Shown here piece by piece: positions 16,617 to 24,675 of a stretch of 39,034 nt of DNA (positions are counted from its first letter, which is position 1; every line of letters starts with the position of its first letter). The notes under the pieces are model-generated. The model searched no databases. It was not told where the DNA came from and worked only from the letters and a program-made list of their open reading frames with translations. A program made the position numbers and the translations under genes. This DNA is from an uncultured Clostridia bacterium (lineage in GTDB: Bacteria; Bacillota; Clostridia; Saccharofermentanales; Saccharofermentanaceae), in assembly GCA_947303255.1 (NCBI GenBank), contig CAMYXL010000024.1, forward strand, positions 1 through 39,034, given 5' to 3'.

Positions 16617-17675
16617 TCACTCACCTGCTATTGTAGTCTTCTCGAGGAATCCCTGTGGAACAGGCTGTCCCAAATGCTCGAAAGCACGCTTTGTAAGAAC
16701 TCTTCCACGTGGTGTCTTAGCTATGAAACCATTCTGAAGAAGGAACGGCTCATATACATCTTCGATAGTAATAGGATCTTCTCCTGTGCAGGCAGCCAAA
16801 GTATCAAGACCTACAGGACCTCCGCCAAATACATCGCAGATAGTCATAAGGATCCTTCTGTCTATTGAATCAAGACCGATGGCATCAATATCTAATGCTT
16901 TGAGGCCATAATCGGATACTTCCTTATCGATAACGTCCTTTTCAAGGAACGATGCGTAGTCACGCATTCTCTTAAGAAGTCTTATCGCGATACGAGGTGT
17001 ACCTCTTGATCTGGACGCTATATTACGAAGACCGTCTTCAGATATCTCAATGCCGAGAAGCTGAGCATCTCTTCTAAGAATATCCATAAGCTCGTTTGTC
17101 TCATAAAGTTCAAGTCTGTGGATCATTCCGAATCTGTCGCGAAGCGGAGCAGAAAGCATTCCGGCTCTTGTAGTAGCTCCGACAAGAGTAAACTTAGGAA
17201 GGTCAAGACGAACGGATCTGGCTGACGGGCCTTTACCGATCATAAGGTCGAGGCAGTAATCTTCCATTGCAGGATACAAGACTTCTTCAACGCTTCTGTT
17301 AAGTCTGTGTATCTCATCGATAAAGAGAACTTCATTCTCATTAAGATTCGTAAGGATCGCAGCAAGGTCACCCGCCTTTTCAATCGATGGTCCGGTTGTA
17401 ATATGAAGGCCGACGCCCATCTCAGAAGCGATAATACCTGCAAGAGTTGTCTTACCAAGACCAGGAGGACCGTAAAGAAGAACGTGGTCTAAAGCTTCTC
17501 CACGCTTCTTTGCAGCAGAGATAAAGATCCTGAGATTGTTTTTAACCTTCTCCTGACCACTGTATTCATCAAGAGTTATCGGACGGAGATTCTTCTCATC
17601 TCTGTCATCAAACTGCTTCTGTCGTCCTATGATGCGATCTTCTTCGCCGAAATCACCGAAATTATTGAAATCCAT
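16617..17675 (-). CDS. ruvB: Holliday junction branch-migration ATPase RuvB
   Basis: 352 residues. Walker A GPPGLGKT at 69-76, Walker B 'LFIDEIHR', sensor 1 'GATTRAG' and the arginine finger region 'LRDRFG' are all present. The C-terminal winged-helix domain contains '[16 protein letters not shown]'. RuvB hexamers drive branch migration on RuvA-bound Holliday junctions. It lies 6 bases after ruvA and 1 base before queH, so it is in one operon with both. Confidence 0.97.
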   Translation of the reverse strand: MDFNNFGDFGEEDRIIGRQKQFDDRDEKNLRPITLDEYSGQEKVKNNLRIFISAAKKRGEALDHVLLYGPPGLGKTTLAGIIASEMGVGLHITTGPSIEKAGDLAAILTNLNENEVLFIDEIHRLNRSVEEVLYPAMEDYCLDLMIGKGPSARSVRLDLPKFTLVGATTRAGMLSAPLRDRFGMIHRLELYETNELMDILRRDAQLLGIEISEDGLRNIASRSRGTPRIAIRLLKRMRDYASFLEKDVIDKEVSDYGLKALDIDAIGLDSIDRRILMTICDVFGGGPVGLDTLAACTGEDPITIEDVYEPFLLQNGFIAKTPRGRVLTKRAFEHLGQPVPQGFLEKTTIAGE

Positions 17676-17681
17676 AAATCA

Positions 17682-18287
17682 TTACCTGACCATCTTCTTA
17701 AGTGAATTCTTGATAAGTACCTGAAGCTCGATTCCGTCTTCGTAGGAAGATGAAACAGCCTGGCGGGAATCTTCTTCCTTATAACCCAAAACCATAAGTG
17801 CATTAACAGCATCTTCGAAAAGTGAAGGATCCGAAGAAAAAAGCTCTGCAGATGTAACAGCAGACTTCGAAGAAGATGAACCCATCTTCTTAAACTTGTC
17901 CCTAAGTTCAAGGATGATCCTTTCTGCTGTCTTTTTGCCAAGACCCTTAACATTAGTCAAAGCCTTAACATCACTGTTCATAACAGCCATAGCAAGCTTA
18001 TCAGGCTTGATCTGAGAACAAACAGACATGGCACTCTTAGGACCAACGGAACTAACTGTAATAAGAAGCAGGAACATATCTTTTTCTTCCTGAGAAGTAA
18101 ATCCGAAAAGGGAGATATCATCTTCCTTAACGCTCTGATAAACGTAAACGGTAACTTCTTCACCGCAAGGACCGAATTCGGAAGAAAGGATAAAAGGACA
18201 GATTATCTCATATCCTATTCCGTTATTCTCGACCACGATGGTCTCATCATATCTCTTTGTAAGAGTTCCTTTTATATACGCATACAT
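17682..18287 (-). CDS. ruvA: Holliday junction DNA helicase subunit RuvA
   Basis: 201 residues: N-terminal OB domain ('MYAYIKGTLTKRYDETIVVE'), two helix-hairpin-helix motifs ('VSSVGPKSAMSV' and 'VKGLGKKTAERIILEL') and the small C-terminal domain III that contacts RuvB ('AVNALMVLGYKEEDSRQAV'). It binds four-way junctions and loads RuvB. The ruvC-ruvA-ruvB order and spacing (14 and 6 bases) indicate one transcript. Confidence 0.96.
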   Translation of the reverse strand: MYAYIKGTLTKRYDETIVVENNGIGYEIICPFILSSEFGPCGEEVTVYVYQSVKEDDISLFGFTSQEEKDMFLLLITVSSVGPKSAMSVCSQIKPDKLAMAVMNSDVKALTNVKGLGKKTAERIILELRDKFKKMGSSSSKSAVTSAELFSSDPSLFEDAVNALMVLGYKEEDSRQAVSSSYEDGIELQVLIKNSLKKMVR

Positions 18288-18301
18288 AAATAATTACCTC
18301 A

Positions 18302-18850
18302 TCAGAAAAATTCTCTTTTGCCGTATCGGCCGTATTGATATCCGGAAACTGCACGTTCAGCAAATCCGACACCTGTATTTGCAAGGCAGATAGCAACCGC
18401 AAGTCCGTCGCAGGCATCATCAGGCTTTGGCATTTCTTTAAGACCCAAAAGTCTTACTACCATCTGTGAAACCTGATTCTTATCTGCTTTACCGTAACCC
18501 GTAACTGCAAGCTTAATCTGACCCGGAGTAAATTCATAGACAGGGATATTGGCTCTTGCTGCCTCAACAATAACAACTCCTCTGGCCTGCGCCGTACCGA
18601 TTGCTGTTGTCTTATTGTGTCCCAGGAACAATTCCTCTACTGCCATATAGTTAGGCTTATAAAATTCCAAAAGAACCGCGATCCTTGTATTGATCGCCAA
18701 AAGTCTTTCCGAAAACTCGACATTCGGTTTTGTGGAGATTACTCCGCAATCGAGCATGGTCAATTTATTTCCTACCTTCTCGATCACTCCGTATCCTGTT
18801 ATCGCATAACCAGGATCTATGCCGATGTATATCTCTTTTGCAGGTGCCAT
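18302..18850 (-). CDS. ruvC: Crossover junction endodeoxyribonuclease RuvC
   Basis: 182 residues. The four acidic catalytic residues are present: the Asp in IGIDPG, the Glu in 'AVEELFLGHN', and both Asps in 'KPDDACDGLAVAI'. It resolves Holliday junctions with RuvAB. The ATG has a GAGGT SD. Just upstream is a good promoter and a LexA-like box, so the operon is probably SOS-inducible. Confidence 0.96.
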   Translation of the reverse strand: MAPAKEIYIGIDPGYAITGYGVIEKVGNKLTMLDCGVISTKPNVEFSERLLAINTRIAVLLEFYKPNYMAVEELFLGHNKTTAIGTAQARGVVIVEAARANIPVYEFTPGQIKLAVTGYGKADKNQVSQMVVRLLGLKEMPKPDDACDGLAVAICLANTGVGFAERAVSGYQYGRYGKREFF

Positions 18851-18862
18851 TCAAACCTCTTC

Positions 18863-18874
18863 AAACATTTGTTC
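18863..18874 (-). promoter_or_regulatory. Candidate LexA (SOS) box before ruvC
   Basis: Minus-strand GAACAAATGTTT matches the Bacillota LexA consensus GAACNNNNGTTC at 7 of 8 fixed bases. It starts 6 bases after the -10 box, over the expected transcription start, where LexA would block transcription. ruvAB is a known LexA target in Bacillus subtilis. Confidence 0.65.
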
Positions 18875-18880
18875 TTTTGA

Positions 18881-18909
18881 ATTATACACATCTTATCCTT
18901 TTTTAGCAA
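18881..18909 (-). promoter_or_regulatory. Promoter of ruvC-ruvA-ruvB-queH
   Basis: Minus-strand TTGCTA, 17-base spacer, TATAAT. The -35 box is inside the last codons of the phosphorylase gene, showing that the ruv operon has its own start despite following that gene closely. Confidence 0.75.
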
Positions 18910-20231
18910 CAAACATCCAAAACCACTTTGACTTCTTCAGGCTTCTCATCTGAATATTCAAAAGCATCAAATGCCAGTTCAGCGGCTTTCTCGAGCCTGT
19001 CTTCGTCAATAACTGCTTCTTTGCCCTTATAGAGAGTACAGATCGCATCGCCCTTTTTGACCTTGTCGCCGATCTTCTTATAGATACAGATTCCGGCACC
19101 GTAATCAAGCTCATCTGTCTTTTGAAGTCTGCCTGCTCCAAGTTCTACAGAAGCATTACCGATCATGTCAGCTTTAACCTTGGTTATATAGCCGTCACAA
19201 GGAGCTGTAAGACGCATTACTTCGGCAGGATAGTCCTTATATATCGGTGAACCTGTCGAATGTATAAGGCCGCCCTGACCGATTATGAGCTTATCGTAGT
19301 ATTCCATAGCTGTGCCGTCACTGAGTCTTGTCTTACAGATATCCTTGATCTCCTCTATACTGAGATCTTTCTCCTTGGCATCTGACAGTTTGATCATATG
19401 AGCAGCAAGAGTAGTTACAGCCTCAACAAGATCAGGCTCTCCGTTACCCTGCAAGACTTCAAAGACTTCCATCATCTCAAGGACATTACCGATATTTCTT
19501 CCGAGAGGTTCATCCATTGACGTGATAACACATACGACTTCCCTGCCTGCGAGTTTACCGATGGATATCATGGCCTTGGAAAGTTCTCTTGCCTGATCAA
19601 TATCCTTCATAAAAGCACCTTCACCGCAGGTAACATCAAGAACAATGGCGTTAGCTCCGCCTGCGATCTTCTTGCTCATGATACTGGATGCTATAAGAGG
19701 AATTGAATCAACTGTAGACGTAACATCTCTTAAGCTATAAAGGATCTTGTCGGCAGGTGCCAGATCAGGAGTCTGACCTGAGATAACCATTCCGTTGCTC
19801 TCGATAAGCTTTGGAAAATCTGCTGCATCAACATTAACATTAAATCCTTCTATAGATTCAAATTTATCTACCGTACCGCCTGTAAAGCCCAGACCTCTTC
19901 CAGAAAGCTTAACGGTCTTTATTCCAAAAGAAGCAACCAAAGGAAGGATCAAAGGAGTGCACTTATCTCCTACACCACCTGTACTATGCTTATCAACGGC
20001 TTTACAGCCTAAGTATGAAAGATCATTGATCTTACCTGAGTTTGCCATCTCTGTTGTAAGAGTCGTCATCTCCTTATCAGTCATGCCGTTAAGGACAATT
20101 GCCATAAGAAGAGCTGATGTCTGATAATCAGGGATCTCGCCGTTTGTAACGCCTTTAACAAAAAAGGCTATCTCATCGCCTGTTAATTCTTCGCTGTATC
20201 TCTTCTTGGCAATGATGTCACGCATATTCAT
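18903..20231 (-). CDS. pdp: Pyrimidine-nucleoside (thymidine) phosphorylase
   Basis: 442 residues from the ATG at 20229-20231, which has an AAAGGAG SD; an upstream extension to 20279 adds 16 residues and lacks family support. Hallmarks are the phosphate/pyrimidine-binding 'DKHSTGGVGDKCTP', 'LSGRGLGFTGGTVDK' and 'SSIMSKKIAGGANAIVLDV', plus the C-terminal alpha/beta domain with 'KVKADMIGNASVELGAGR'. The enzyme splits uridine, deoxyuridine or thymidine with phosphate for salvage. Pyrimidine-nucleoside phosphorylase (Pdp) is favoured over DeoA because the host looks Gram-positive, but the two are close. It stands alone between the ruv promoter and a divergent oxidoreductase. Confidence 0.88.
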   Translation of the reverse strand: MNMRDIIAKKRYSEELTGDEIAFFVKGVTNGEIPDYQTSALLMAIVLNGMTDKEMTTLTTEMANSGKINDLSYLGCKAVDKHSTGGVGDKCTPLILPLVASFGIKTVKLSGRGLGFTGGTVDKFESIEGFNVNVDAADFPKLIESNGMVISGQTPDLAPADKILYSLRDVTSTVDSIPLIASSIMSKKIAGGANAIVLDVTCGEGAFMKDIDQARELSKAMISIGKLAGREVVCVITSMDEPLGRNIGNVLEMMEVFEVLQGNGEPDLVEAVTTLAAHMIKLSDAKEKDLSIEEIKDICKTRLSDGTAMEYYDKLIIGQGGLIHSTGSPIYKDYPAEVMRLTAPCDGYITKVKADMIGNASVELGAGRLQKTDELDYGAGICIYKKIGDKVKKGDAICTLYKGKEAVIDEDRLEKAAELAFDAFEYSDEKPEEVKVVLDVCC

Positions 20232-20245
20232 ATGGTTGGATCTCC

Positions 20246-20255
20246 TTTTCGAAAA
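20246..20255. repeat. TTTTCGAAAA palindrome in the phosphorylase leader
   Basis: One of five perfect copies of this 10-base palindrome in the window (others at 10066, 13997, 15351 and 21410). Here it is non-coding, extends to CTTTTCGAAAAG, and abuts the AAAGGAG ribosome binding site of the minus-strand gene, so it might also fold as a small hairpin near the SD. See the motif finding for the whole family. Confidence 0.8.
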
Positions 20256-20322
20256 GTATATATGTATTTTATCAAACAAAATGATAAACTAATCATATTT
20301 GAAGCCCCTCGGAGGATTTTTT

Positions 20323-21438
20323 ATGAACAGATATAAGGTTGCCATCATCGGTTGCGGCCGAGTAGCAGAAAAACACCTTAAGGCATACTCCAAGTTAAAG
20401 GACAGACTGGAACTCGTAAGTGTTTCAGATCTTGATATGGAACACGCCAAGCAGCTTCTGGCTGAACGCGGTTTCACAGGCGTAAAGATCTATTCTGACT
20501 ACGAAGAGATGCTCAATACCGAAAAGGTTGATATCTGTGCCATTACCGTTCCTTCCGGACTTCACTATAAGATCGCTACTTTCTGCCTTAACAAAGGCAT
20601 CCATATCCTTCTCGAAAAGCCTATGACGATGTCAAATACACAGAGTAAAGAGCTCTATGAATTGGCACAGAAGGTCGATAAAAAGATCGCCATGGGACAC
20701 ATCTACCGTTATTTCCCTATCGTCGGAATCTTAAGAGAAGATCTTAAGAACGGCGAATTCGGAAAGATCACTCACGGTACTATCTGTGTACGTTGGTGTC
20801 ACGGTCAGGATTACTATGATTCCGCTGCCTGGAGAGGTACTTGGAAGAGCGACGGCGGTGCTCTCATGAACCAGTCCATACATGCCATCGATCTTCTTTT
20901 GTGGCTTATGGATTCCAAGGCTGTTTCCGTTACGTCAAAACTTGCCAGAAGACTTCGAAATATTGAAGCCGAAGATGTGGGTATGGCTGTAATGGAACTC
21001 GAGTCAGGAGCTCTCGCTATGCTTGAAGGTACAACAGCTACCCTGCCTAATGATAAAGAAGCGATGTTCTCCATCTTCTGTGAGAACGGATCCGTTTCAC
21101 TTGGACTTAAGAAAGGTAAGCCTTCCCTTAACATAAGAAACGGCAAAGGCAGAAGCCTTAATTTCAAGTACATCAGAAAGCAATTGTCTAAGGGCGGATT
21201 CAAATCATTCTCCTATGCACTTAATCCTCATACAGGAATATACATGGATCTTGTTAATGCCATCGATAACAACACTCAGCCTATCGCTGACGCATATGCC
21301 GGATACTCTTCCGTAGATAATCTTTTGGGCATTTATAAGTCCGCTAAAGAGGGGCATTCAGTGGCACTTCCACTCGATTCTGAATTCTGTTCTGAAGATA
21401 TGATAGGTTTTTTCGAAAAAAATGAAAATAATGGTTGA
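20323..21438 (+). CDS. Gfo/Idh/MocA-family NAD(P)-dependent oxidoreductase
   Basis: 371 residues from the ATG at 20323, preceded by CGGAGGA; the open frame to 20299 adds eight residues upstream of that SD. The Rossmann start is 'YKVAIIGCGRVAEKH', followed by the family EKP motif in 'LLEKPMTMS' and the C-terminal sheet domain with 'GALMNQSIHAIDLLLWLM'. The last pattern resembles the UDP-sugar 3-dehydrogenases (WlbA-like), so a nucleotide-sugar substrate is possible but unproven. No sugar genes are adjacent. The last codons contain a TTTTCGAAAA palindrome, and the TGA stop lies inside the -35 box of the tRNA promoter. Confidence 0.85.
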   Translation: MNRYKVAIIGCGRVAEKHLKAYSKLKDRLELVSVSDLDMEHAKQLLAERGFTGVKIYSDYEEMLNTEKVDICAITVPSGLHYKIATFCLNKGIHILLEKPMTMSNTQSKELYELAQKVDKKIAMGHIYRYFPIVGILREDLKNGEFGKITHGTICVRWCHGQDYYDSAAWRGTWKSDGGALMNQSIHAIDLLLWLMDSKAVSVTSKLARRLRNIEAEDVGMAVMELESGALAMLEGTTATLPNDKEAMFSIFCENGSVSLGLKKGKPSLNIRNGKGRSLNFKYIRKQLSKGGFKSFSYALNPHTGIYMDLVNAIDNNTQPIADAYAGYSSVDNLLGIYKSAKEGHSVALPLDSEFCSEDMIGFFEKNENNG

Positions 21439-21463
21439 CAACCAAGGACACTAAACATATAAT
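21435..21463 (+). promoter_or_regulatory. Perfect consensus promoter for tRNA-Lys
   Basis: TTGACA, exactly 17 bases, TATAAT: full sigma-A consensus. The TGA stop of the oxidoreductase gene is the TGA of this TTGACA. GTTGACAA occurs here (21434) and again 37 bases on (21471), the second copy within a TCAACGTTGA palindrome at the expected start of transcription. Confidence 0.93.
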
Positions 21464-21486
21464 TATCAACGTTGACAAAACAAAAC

Positions 21487-21562
21487 GCACCTTTAGCTCA
21501 GATGGTAGAGCAACTGACTCTTAATCAGTGGGCCCCGGGTTCGAGTCCCTGAAGGTGCACCA
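21487..21562 (+). tRNA. tRNA-Lys (anticodon CUU), CCA encoded
   Basis: A full cloverleaf: acceptor GCACCTT/AAGGTGC, D arm GCTC..GAGC, anticodon stem ACTGA/TCAGT with loop CTCTTAA (anticodon CTT, Lys AAG codon), 5-base variable loop, T loop TTCGAGT, then discriminator A and genomic CCA. The T stem CCGGG/CCCTG contains one C-U mismatch at its second pair, where the common clostridial tRNA-Lys has A-U. It is transcribed from the consensus promoter and closed by its own terminator. Confidence 0.96.
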
Positions 21563-21564
21563 CC

Positions 21565-21594
21565 AAGGAGTGATCAATGATCACTCCTTTTTTT
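21565..21594 (+). terminator. Terminator of tRNA-Lys
   Basis: AAGGAGTGATC, 3-base loop, GATCACTCCTT, then seven or more T. It begins two bases after the CCA end. Confidence 0.9.
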
Positions 21595-21612
21595 ATTCCC
21601 TAACATTTGCGC

Positions 21613-21646
21613 AAAAAAAAGAAGCTGAACTAAGTCAGCTTCTTTT
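21613..21646 (-). terminator. Terminator of purM
   Basis: GAAGCTGA/TCAGCTTC stem, flanked on the minus strand by a run of eight T downstream; four T also follow on the plus strand, so it may work both ways. It lies 19 bases after the purM stop. Confidence 0.85.
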
Positions 21647-21664
21647 GGTAAATTTTTCAAGTTA

Positions 21665-22840
21665 TCAGTTGTAGATAAACTCTTCGCCGTTCTTTCTGAT
21701 GACAACCACGTTCTCACCCGGCTGCTCAAGAGCCTCTACATGACCAACGATCTGAGCATCAATGTTGAAGGACTTAGCGATATCGATAATGCCCTGTGCA
21801 ACGCTCTCATCGCAGTAGAATTCGATTCTATGACCGCAGTTGAATACCTGGAACATTTCCTTCATTGGGATCTCACCTGACTCATAGATAGCCTGGAAAA
21901 GCGGTGGGAACTCAAAGAGATTATCCTTAACGATCTTGATGTTCTTACCGAAGTCACGGCACTTAGCCTGTCCGCCTCCTGTGCAGTGAATGATACCTGA
22001 GATGGAATCTCTGTACTTCTCGAGAACAGGAACGATTACAGGAAGGAACGTACGTGTAGGAGCAAGGATAGCCTCACCTACTGTTACGTCTGTACCAGGA
22101 AGCTTATCAAGAAGACGGTATTTACCGCAGTAAGCCTTATCTTCAGGAATTGTATCTGAGTAAGACTCCTTAAAGTTCTGTGCATAGTAATTGCAAAGGA
22201 GCATGTGACGAGCAGCTGTAAGTCCGTTGGAGGACATACCTGAGTTATAAGAATCCTCGTATGTAGCCTGACCGAATGAAGCAAGACCAACGATAACGTG
22301 ACCAGGCTTAATGTTAGCTGCGTTAATGACATCGCTTCTCTTGATACGAGCAACGATAGTTGAGTCAACGATCATTGTACGAACGAGATCTCCAACATCA
22401 GCTGTCTCACCGCCGCACATCTTGATACCAACGCCATAGCTGTTGAGCTTTTCAACCATCTCGTTATAACCTTCGATGACCTTGGCGATAGCCTTACCGT
22501 CAACAAGATGAGCATTACGTCCGATAGTATTTGATAAAACAAGATTCTCGCAGCATCCTACGCATGCGAGATCATCTGTATTCATAACAAGAGAGTCCTG
22601 TGCAAGGCCCTTGAACCAATCGTAGTTGCCTGTCTCTTTATACATGAGATAAGCGACGGAGGACTTAGTGCCTGCACCGTCAGCGTGAATAGCTACGCAG
22701 TAATCATCATCACCTGCAATATCTTCGATGAGTTTACAAAATGCGCCCGGTGCTACACCTTTACTCTGATTGGCTACTGCCTTCTTTACATCATCCTTAG
22801 TTGGTGAAACACCTCTGCTCAAATAAGATTCTGCTGACAT
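21665..22840 (-). CDS. purM: Phosphoribosylformylglycinamidine cyclo-ligase (AIR synthase), Bacteroidota-like form
   Basis: 391 residues from the ATG at 22838-22840, with a GGAGG SD; the longer frame to 22906 runs into rnpB and is rejected. Motifs include 'SRGVSPTKDDVKKAV', 'HADGAGTKSSVAYLMYKETG', 'CGGETADVGDLVRTMIVDST' and 'VFNCGHRIEFY'. It closes FGAM to AIR in purine synthesis. The long length and the words listed are those of the AIR synthase common in Bacteroidota, not of the usual ~340-residue PurM of Bacillota. No other pur gene is adjacent. It starts 27 bases after the 3' end of rnpB with no terminator between. Confidence 0.9.
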   Translation of the reverse strand: MSAESYLSRGVSPTKDDVKKAVANQSKGVAPGAFCKLIEDIAGDDDYCVAIHADGAGTKSSVAYLMYKETGNYDWFKGLAQDSLVMNTDDLACVGCCENLVLSNTIGRNAHLVDGKAIAKVIEGYNEMVEKLNSYGVGIKMCGGETADVGDLVRTMIVDSTIVARIKRSDVINAANIKPGHVIVGLASFGQATYEDSYNSGMSSNGLTAARHMLLCNYYAQNFKESYSDTIPEDKAYCGKYRLLDKLPGTDVTVGEAILAPTRTFLPVIVPVLEKYRDSISGIIHCTGGGQAKCRDFGKNIKIVKDNLFEFPPLFQAIYESGEIPMKEMFQVFNCGHRIEFYCDESVAQGIIDIAKSFNIDAQIVGHVEALEQPGENVVVIRKNGEEFIYN

Positions 22841-22866
22841 TTGTGACCTCCATAAATATAGAATTT

Positions 22867-23217
22867 TCAAAGCCAAGCCCGTAAGCCGGGTTCTGTTTGA
22901 TGACAACCATCTATCTAATCCTGCCGTTACCGACAGACTTAAGCCGTCTCCTCAAGGCCTGCGGACAACAGTTGATGCCTTTCCACGACGTTGCTCCGGG
23001 TGGGGTTTACAAGGCCGATGTGTCTCCACACCGCCGGTGAGCTCTTACCTCGCCTTTTCATCCTTACCGAAAAATCGGCGGTTTTCTTTTCTGTTGCACT
23101 TTCCTTAAAGTTACCTTCACCGGGCGTTACCCGGCACCCTTGTCCTGTGGAGCCCGGACTTTCCTCACTCACCTGCTTTCGCATATCGGTGACCGCGATT
23201 GTCTGAGCCTACCTTTG
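22867..23217 (-). ncRNA. rnpB: RNase P RNA, bacterial class A
   Basis: The minus strand carries the universally conserved CR-I 'GAGGAAAGTCCGGGCT' near the 5' end, 'GGAAAGTGCAACAGAAA' and 'AAACCCCACCCGGAGCAA' in the middle, 'GGTTGTCAT' and the 3' block 'ACAGAACCCGGCTTACGG'. The outer ends pair as P1 (AAAGGTAGGCTC with GGGCTTGGCTTT, with one mismatch). It is the catalytic RNA that trims tRNA 5' leaders. The exact ends are estimated from P1. A promoter lies just upstream, and purM is directly downstream. Confidence 0.96.
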
Positions 23218-23228
23218 AAAACACAACT

Positions 23229-23258
23229 ATTATAATAATAAATAAGCGTTTATTGCAA
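23229..23258 (-). promoter_or_regulatory. Promoter of rnpB
   Basis: Minus-strand TTGCAA, 18-base spacer, TATAAT, placed about 10 bases before the RNA 5' end. The -35 box lies at the last codons of the nif3-like gene. Confidence 0.75.
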
Positions 23259-24011
23259 TGTCCTCTCTTTGCCAGAATCAACAAAAATCATGACATCGCC
23301 AATCTTTCCCTCAAGCACATTCTTTAACCTCGGAAGATAGATCCTCTCAGATGCATTATGACCGCAAAGTAATGTGGCAATACCGAATTCATTAAGCAGT
23401 ACCATATGATGGTGTTTCATCTCGCCTGTTAATACAGTATCAACGCCCGCTTCAACAATTGCGCCTATATTCTCTTCATCAAAAGCTCCGCCCTGGATAA
23501 ATACCTTGTGTACAGGCTTGATAGGATCACTTAAGGAAATAATGCCGCTGCTATCCAATGCATTTTTAACGATATCGGCAAACTGTTCAACATAAGAATC
23601 GGTGTCAATTATAACGCCTATGGAAGCAGTATCGAGTTTTTGGGCTTTAAAATCCAAAGCCTCAGCTATAGCGATATTTCCGAACTCTTCAGTGCAGTCC
23701 AGCTGAGTATGGCAGGCGTAAAGAGTTATATCATGTTTGATCAATTCAGAAAGTATCTTTCCGCAAGGATCATCATAACTGACGCTCAGGATACCGCCAA
23801 AGATTATCGGATGATGGGCGATTATGAGATTGCATCCGTTTTCGATAGCCATCTTAACGGAATCCATAGTGCAATCCAGTGTCAGAAGGATCTTTTTAAG
23901 GGAGTCTTCCCTGTTACCTGTAAGAAGTCCCGGATTATCATAGTCCATAGCGTTTTCGAGAGGAAAAAGGTCCTCAAGAACATTGATCACATCATTGATT
24001 TTATAAGACAT
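23250..24011 (-). CDS. Nif3-like dinuclear metal-centre protein (YqfO family)
   Basis: 253 residues from the ATG at 24009-24011 with a GGAGGAT SD, overlapping the trmK stop by 11 bases. Metal ligands typical of the family are visible: 'IIAHHPIIFGG', 'YACHTQLD' and the C-terminal 'TGEMKHHHM'. It has the short form without the central PII-like insertion seen in Bacillus YqfO. Some members have been called GTP cyclohydrolase I type 2, but the physiological role of the family is unsettled. The trmK-nif3 pairing is widely conserved in Bacillota. Confidence 0.9.
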   Translation of the reverse strand: MSYKINDVINVLEDLFPLENAMDYDNPGLLTGNREDSLKKILLTLDCTMDSVKMAIENGCNLIIAHHPIIFGGILSVSYDDPCGKILSELIKHDITLYACHTQLDCTEEFGNIAIAEALDFKAQKLDTASIGVIIDTDSYVEQFADIVKNALDSSGIISLSDPIKPVHKVFIQGGAFDEENIGAIVEAGVDTVLTGEMKHHHMVLLNEFGIATLLCGHNASERIYLPRLKNVLEGKIGDVMIFVDSGKERTLQ

Positions 24012-24675
24012 GTCTATCCTCCATAAGTTTACGAAGCTCCGGATTACCGCGGCTTCTGATTTTATAGATCTCATCCAGATGGGAATGGAATTTCTTTATG
24101 ATCTCATTGTCTGACTTAATAAGGCAAGGACCATAGTACTTCTCGAGAGGAGTCAGATCGTAGCTATAACCTGTAAAGCGAGCCACCATCATGTGATAGA
24201 AAAGGTCCCTGTCGACCACAGCATCTTCGCTTATGATATCAAACCCGTTCTTACCGAGAAATACTCTAAGCTCGTCAGAAGTCTTCTGAGGCTGAAGCAC
24301 AAAATCAACCTGCTCAAGGACTTCATGATCAGTCCTTTCCATAACTTCAGTCATGACACTCATTATGGTGTTACCGCCAAGACCTGCCATGACAACAGTA
24401 TCATCAGGCTTAAGGTCGATACCCTTAAGCCCGTCAGTACAAAAGACTTCGAATTTACCTGTAAGACAATGATCCTCAAGACATTTCTCAGTTCTTTGTG
24501 CAGGCATTTTATGAATATCAGTACAAATGCAGAAATCGGTAATACCGTCAGTAAGACAAGTAAGAGCCAGAAGTCCGTGATCAGATCCGACATCGATCAC
24601 TCTGCCCTTACGGGATCTGTCCTTATCTATGGATCTATAGACCATATTGAGTCTGTCTGATAGAAAATCCGTCAC
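24001..24675 (-). CDS. trmK: tRNA (adenine(22)-N1)-methyltransferase TrmK
   Basis: 224 residues. The SAM-binding motif reads 'VIDVGSDHGLLAL', followed by 'CTDIHKMPAQRTEKCL', 'VVMAGLGGNTIM' and 'FVLQPQKTSDELRVFL', all diagnostic of TrmK. It methylates A22 in the D-loop region of some tRNAs. It starts with GTG, and the GTGA overlap with the dnaG stop indicates translational coupling. Confidence 0.93.
   Translation of the reverse strand: MTDFLSDRLNMVYRSIDKDRSRKGRVIDVGSDHGLLALTCLTDGITDFCICTDIHKMPAQRTEKCLEDHCLTGKFEVFCTDGLKGIDLKPDDTVVMAGLGGNTIMSVMTEVMERTDHEVLEQVDFVLQPQKTSDELRVFLGKNGFDIISEDAVVDRDLFYHMMVARFTGYSYDLTPLEKYYGPCLIKSDNEIIKKFHSHLDEIYKIRSRGNPELRKLMEDRHVL

Noticed and set aside
22841..22906. 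N-terminal extension of PurM by 22 residues
   Set aside because: It lies partly inside rnpB and has no SD; the ATG at 22840 has GGAGG and gives the family N-terminus.
22939..23206. Open frames of 71-81 codons on both strands between purM and the nif3-like gene
   Set aside because: They lie wholly inside the RNase P RNA gene.
23581..24061. Possible link of the nif3-like protein to GTP cyclohydrolase activity
   Set aside because: The annotation exists for some members, but the sequence here shows only the metal-site motifs, so no enzyme name was given.
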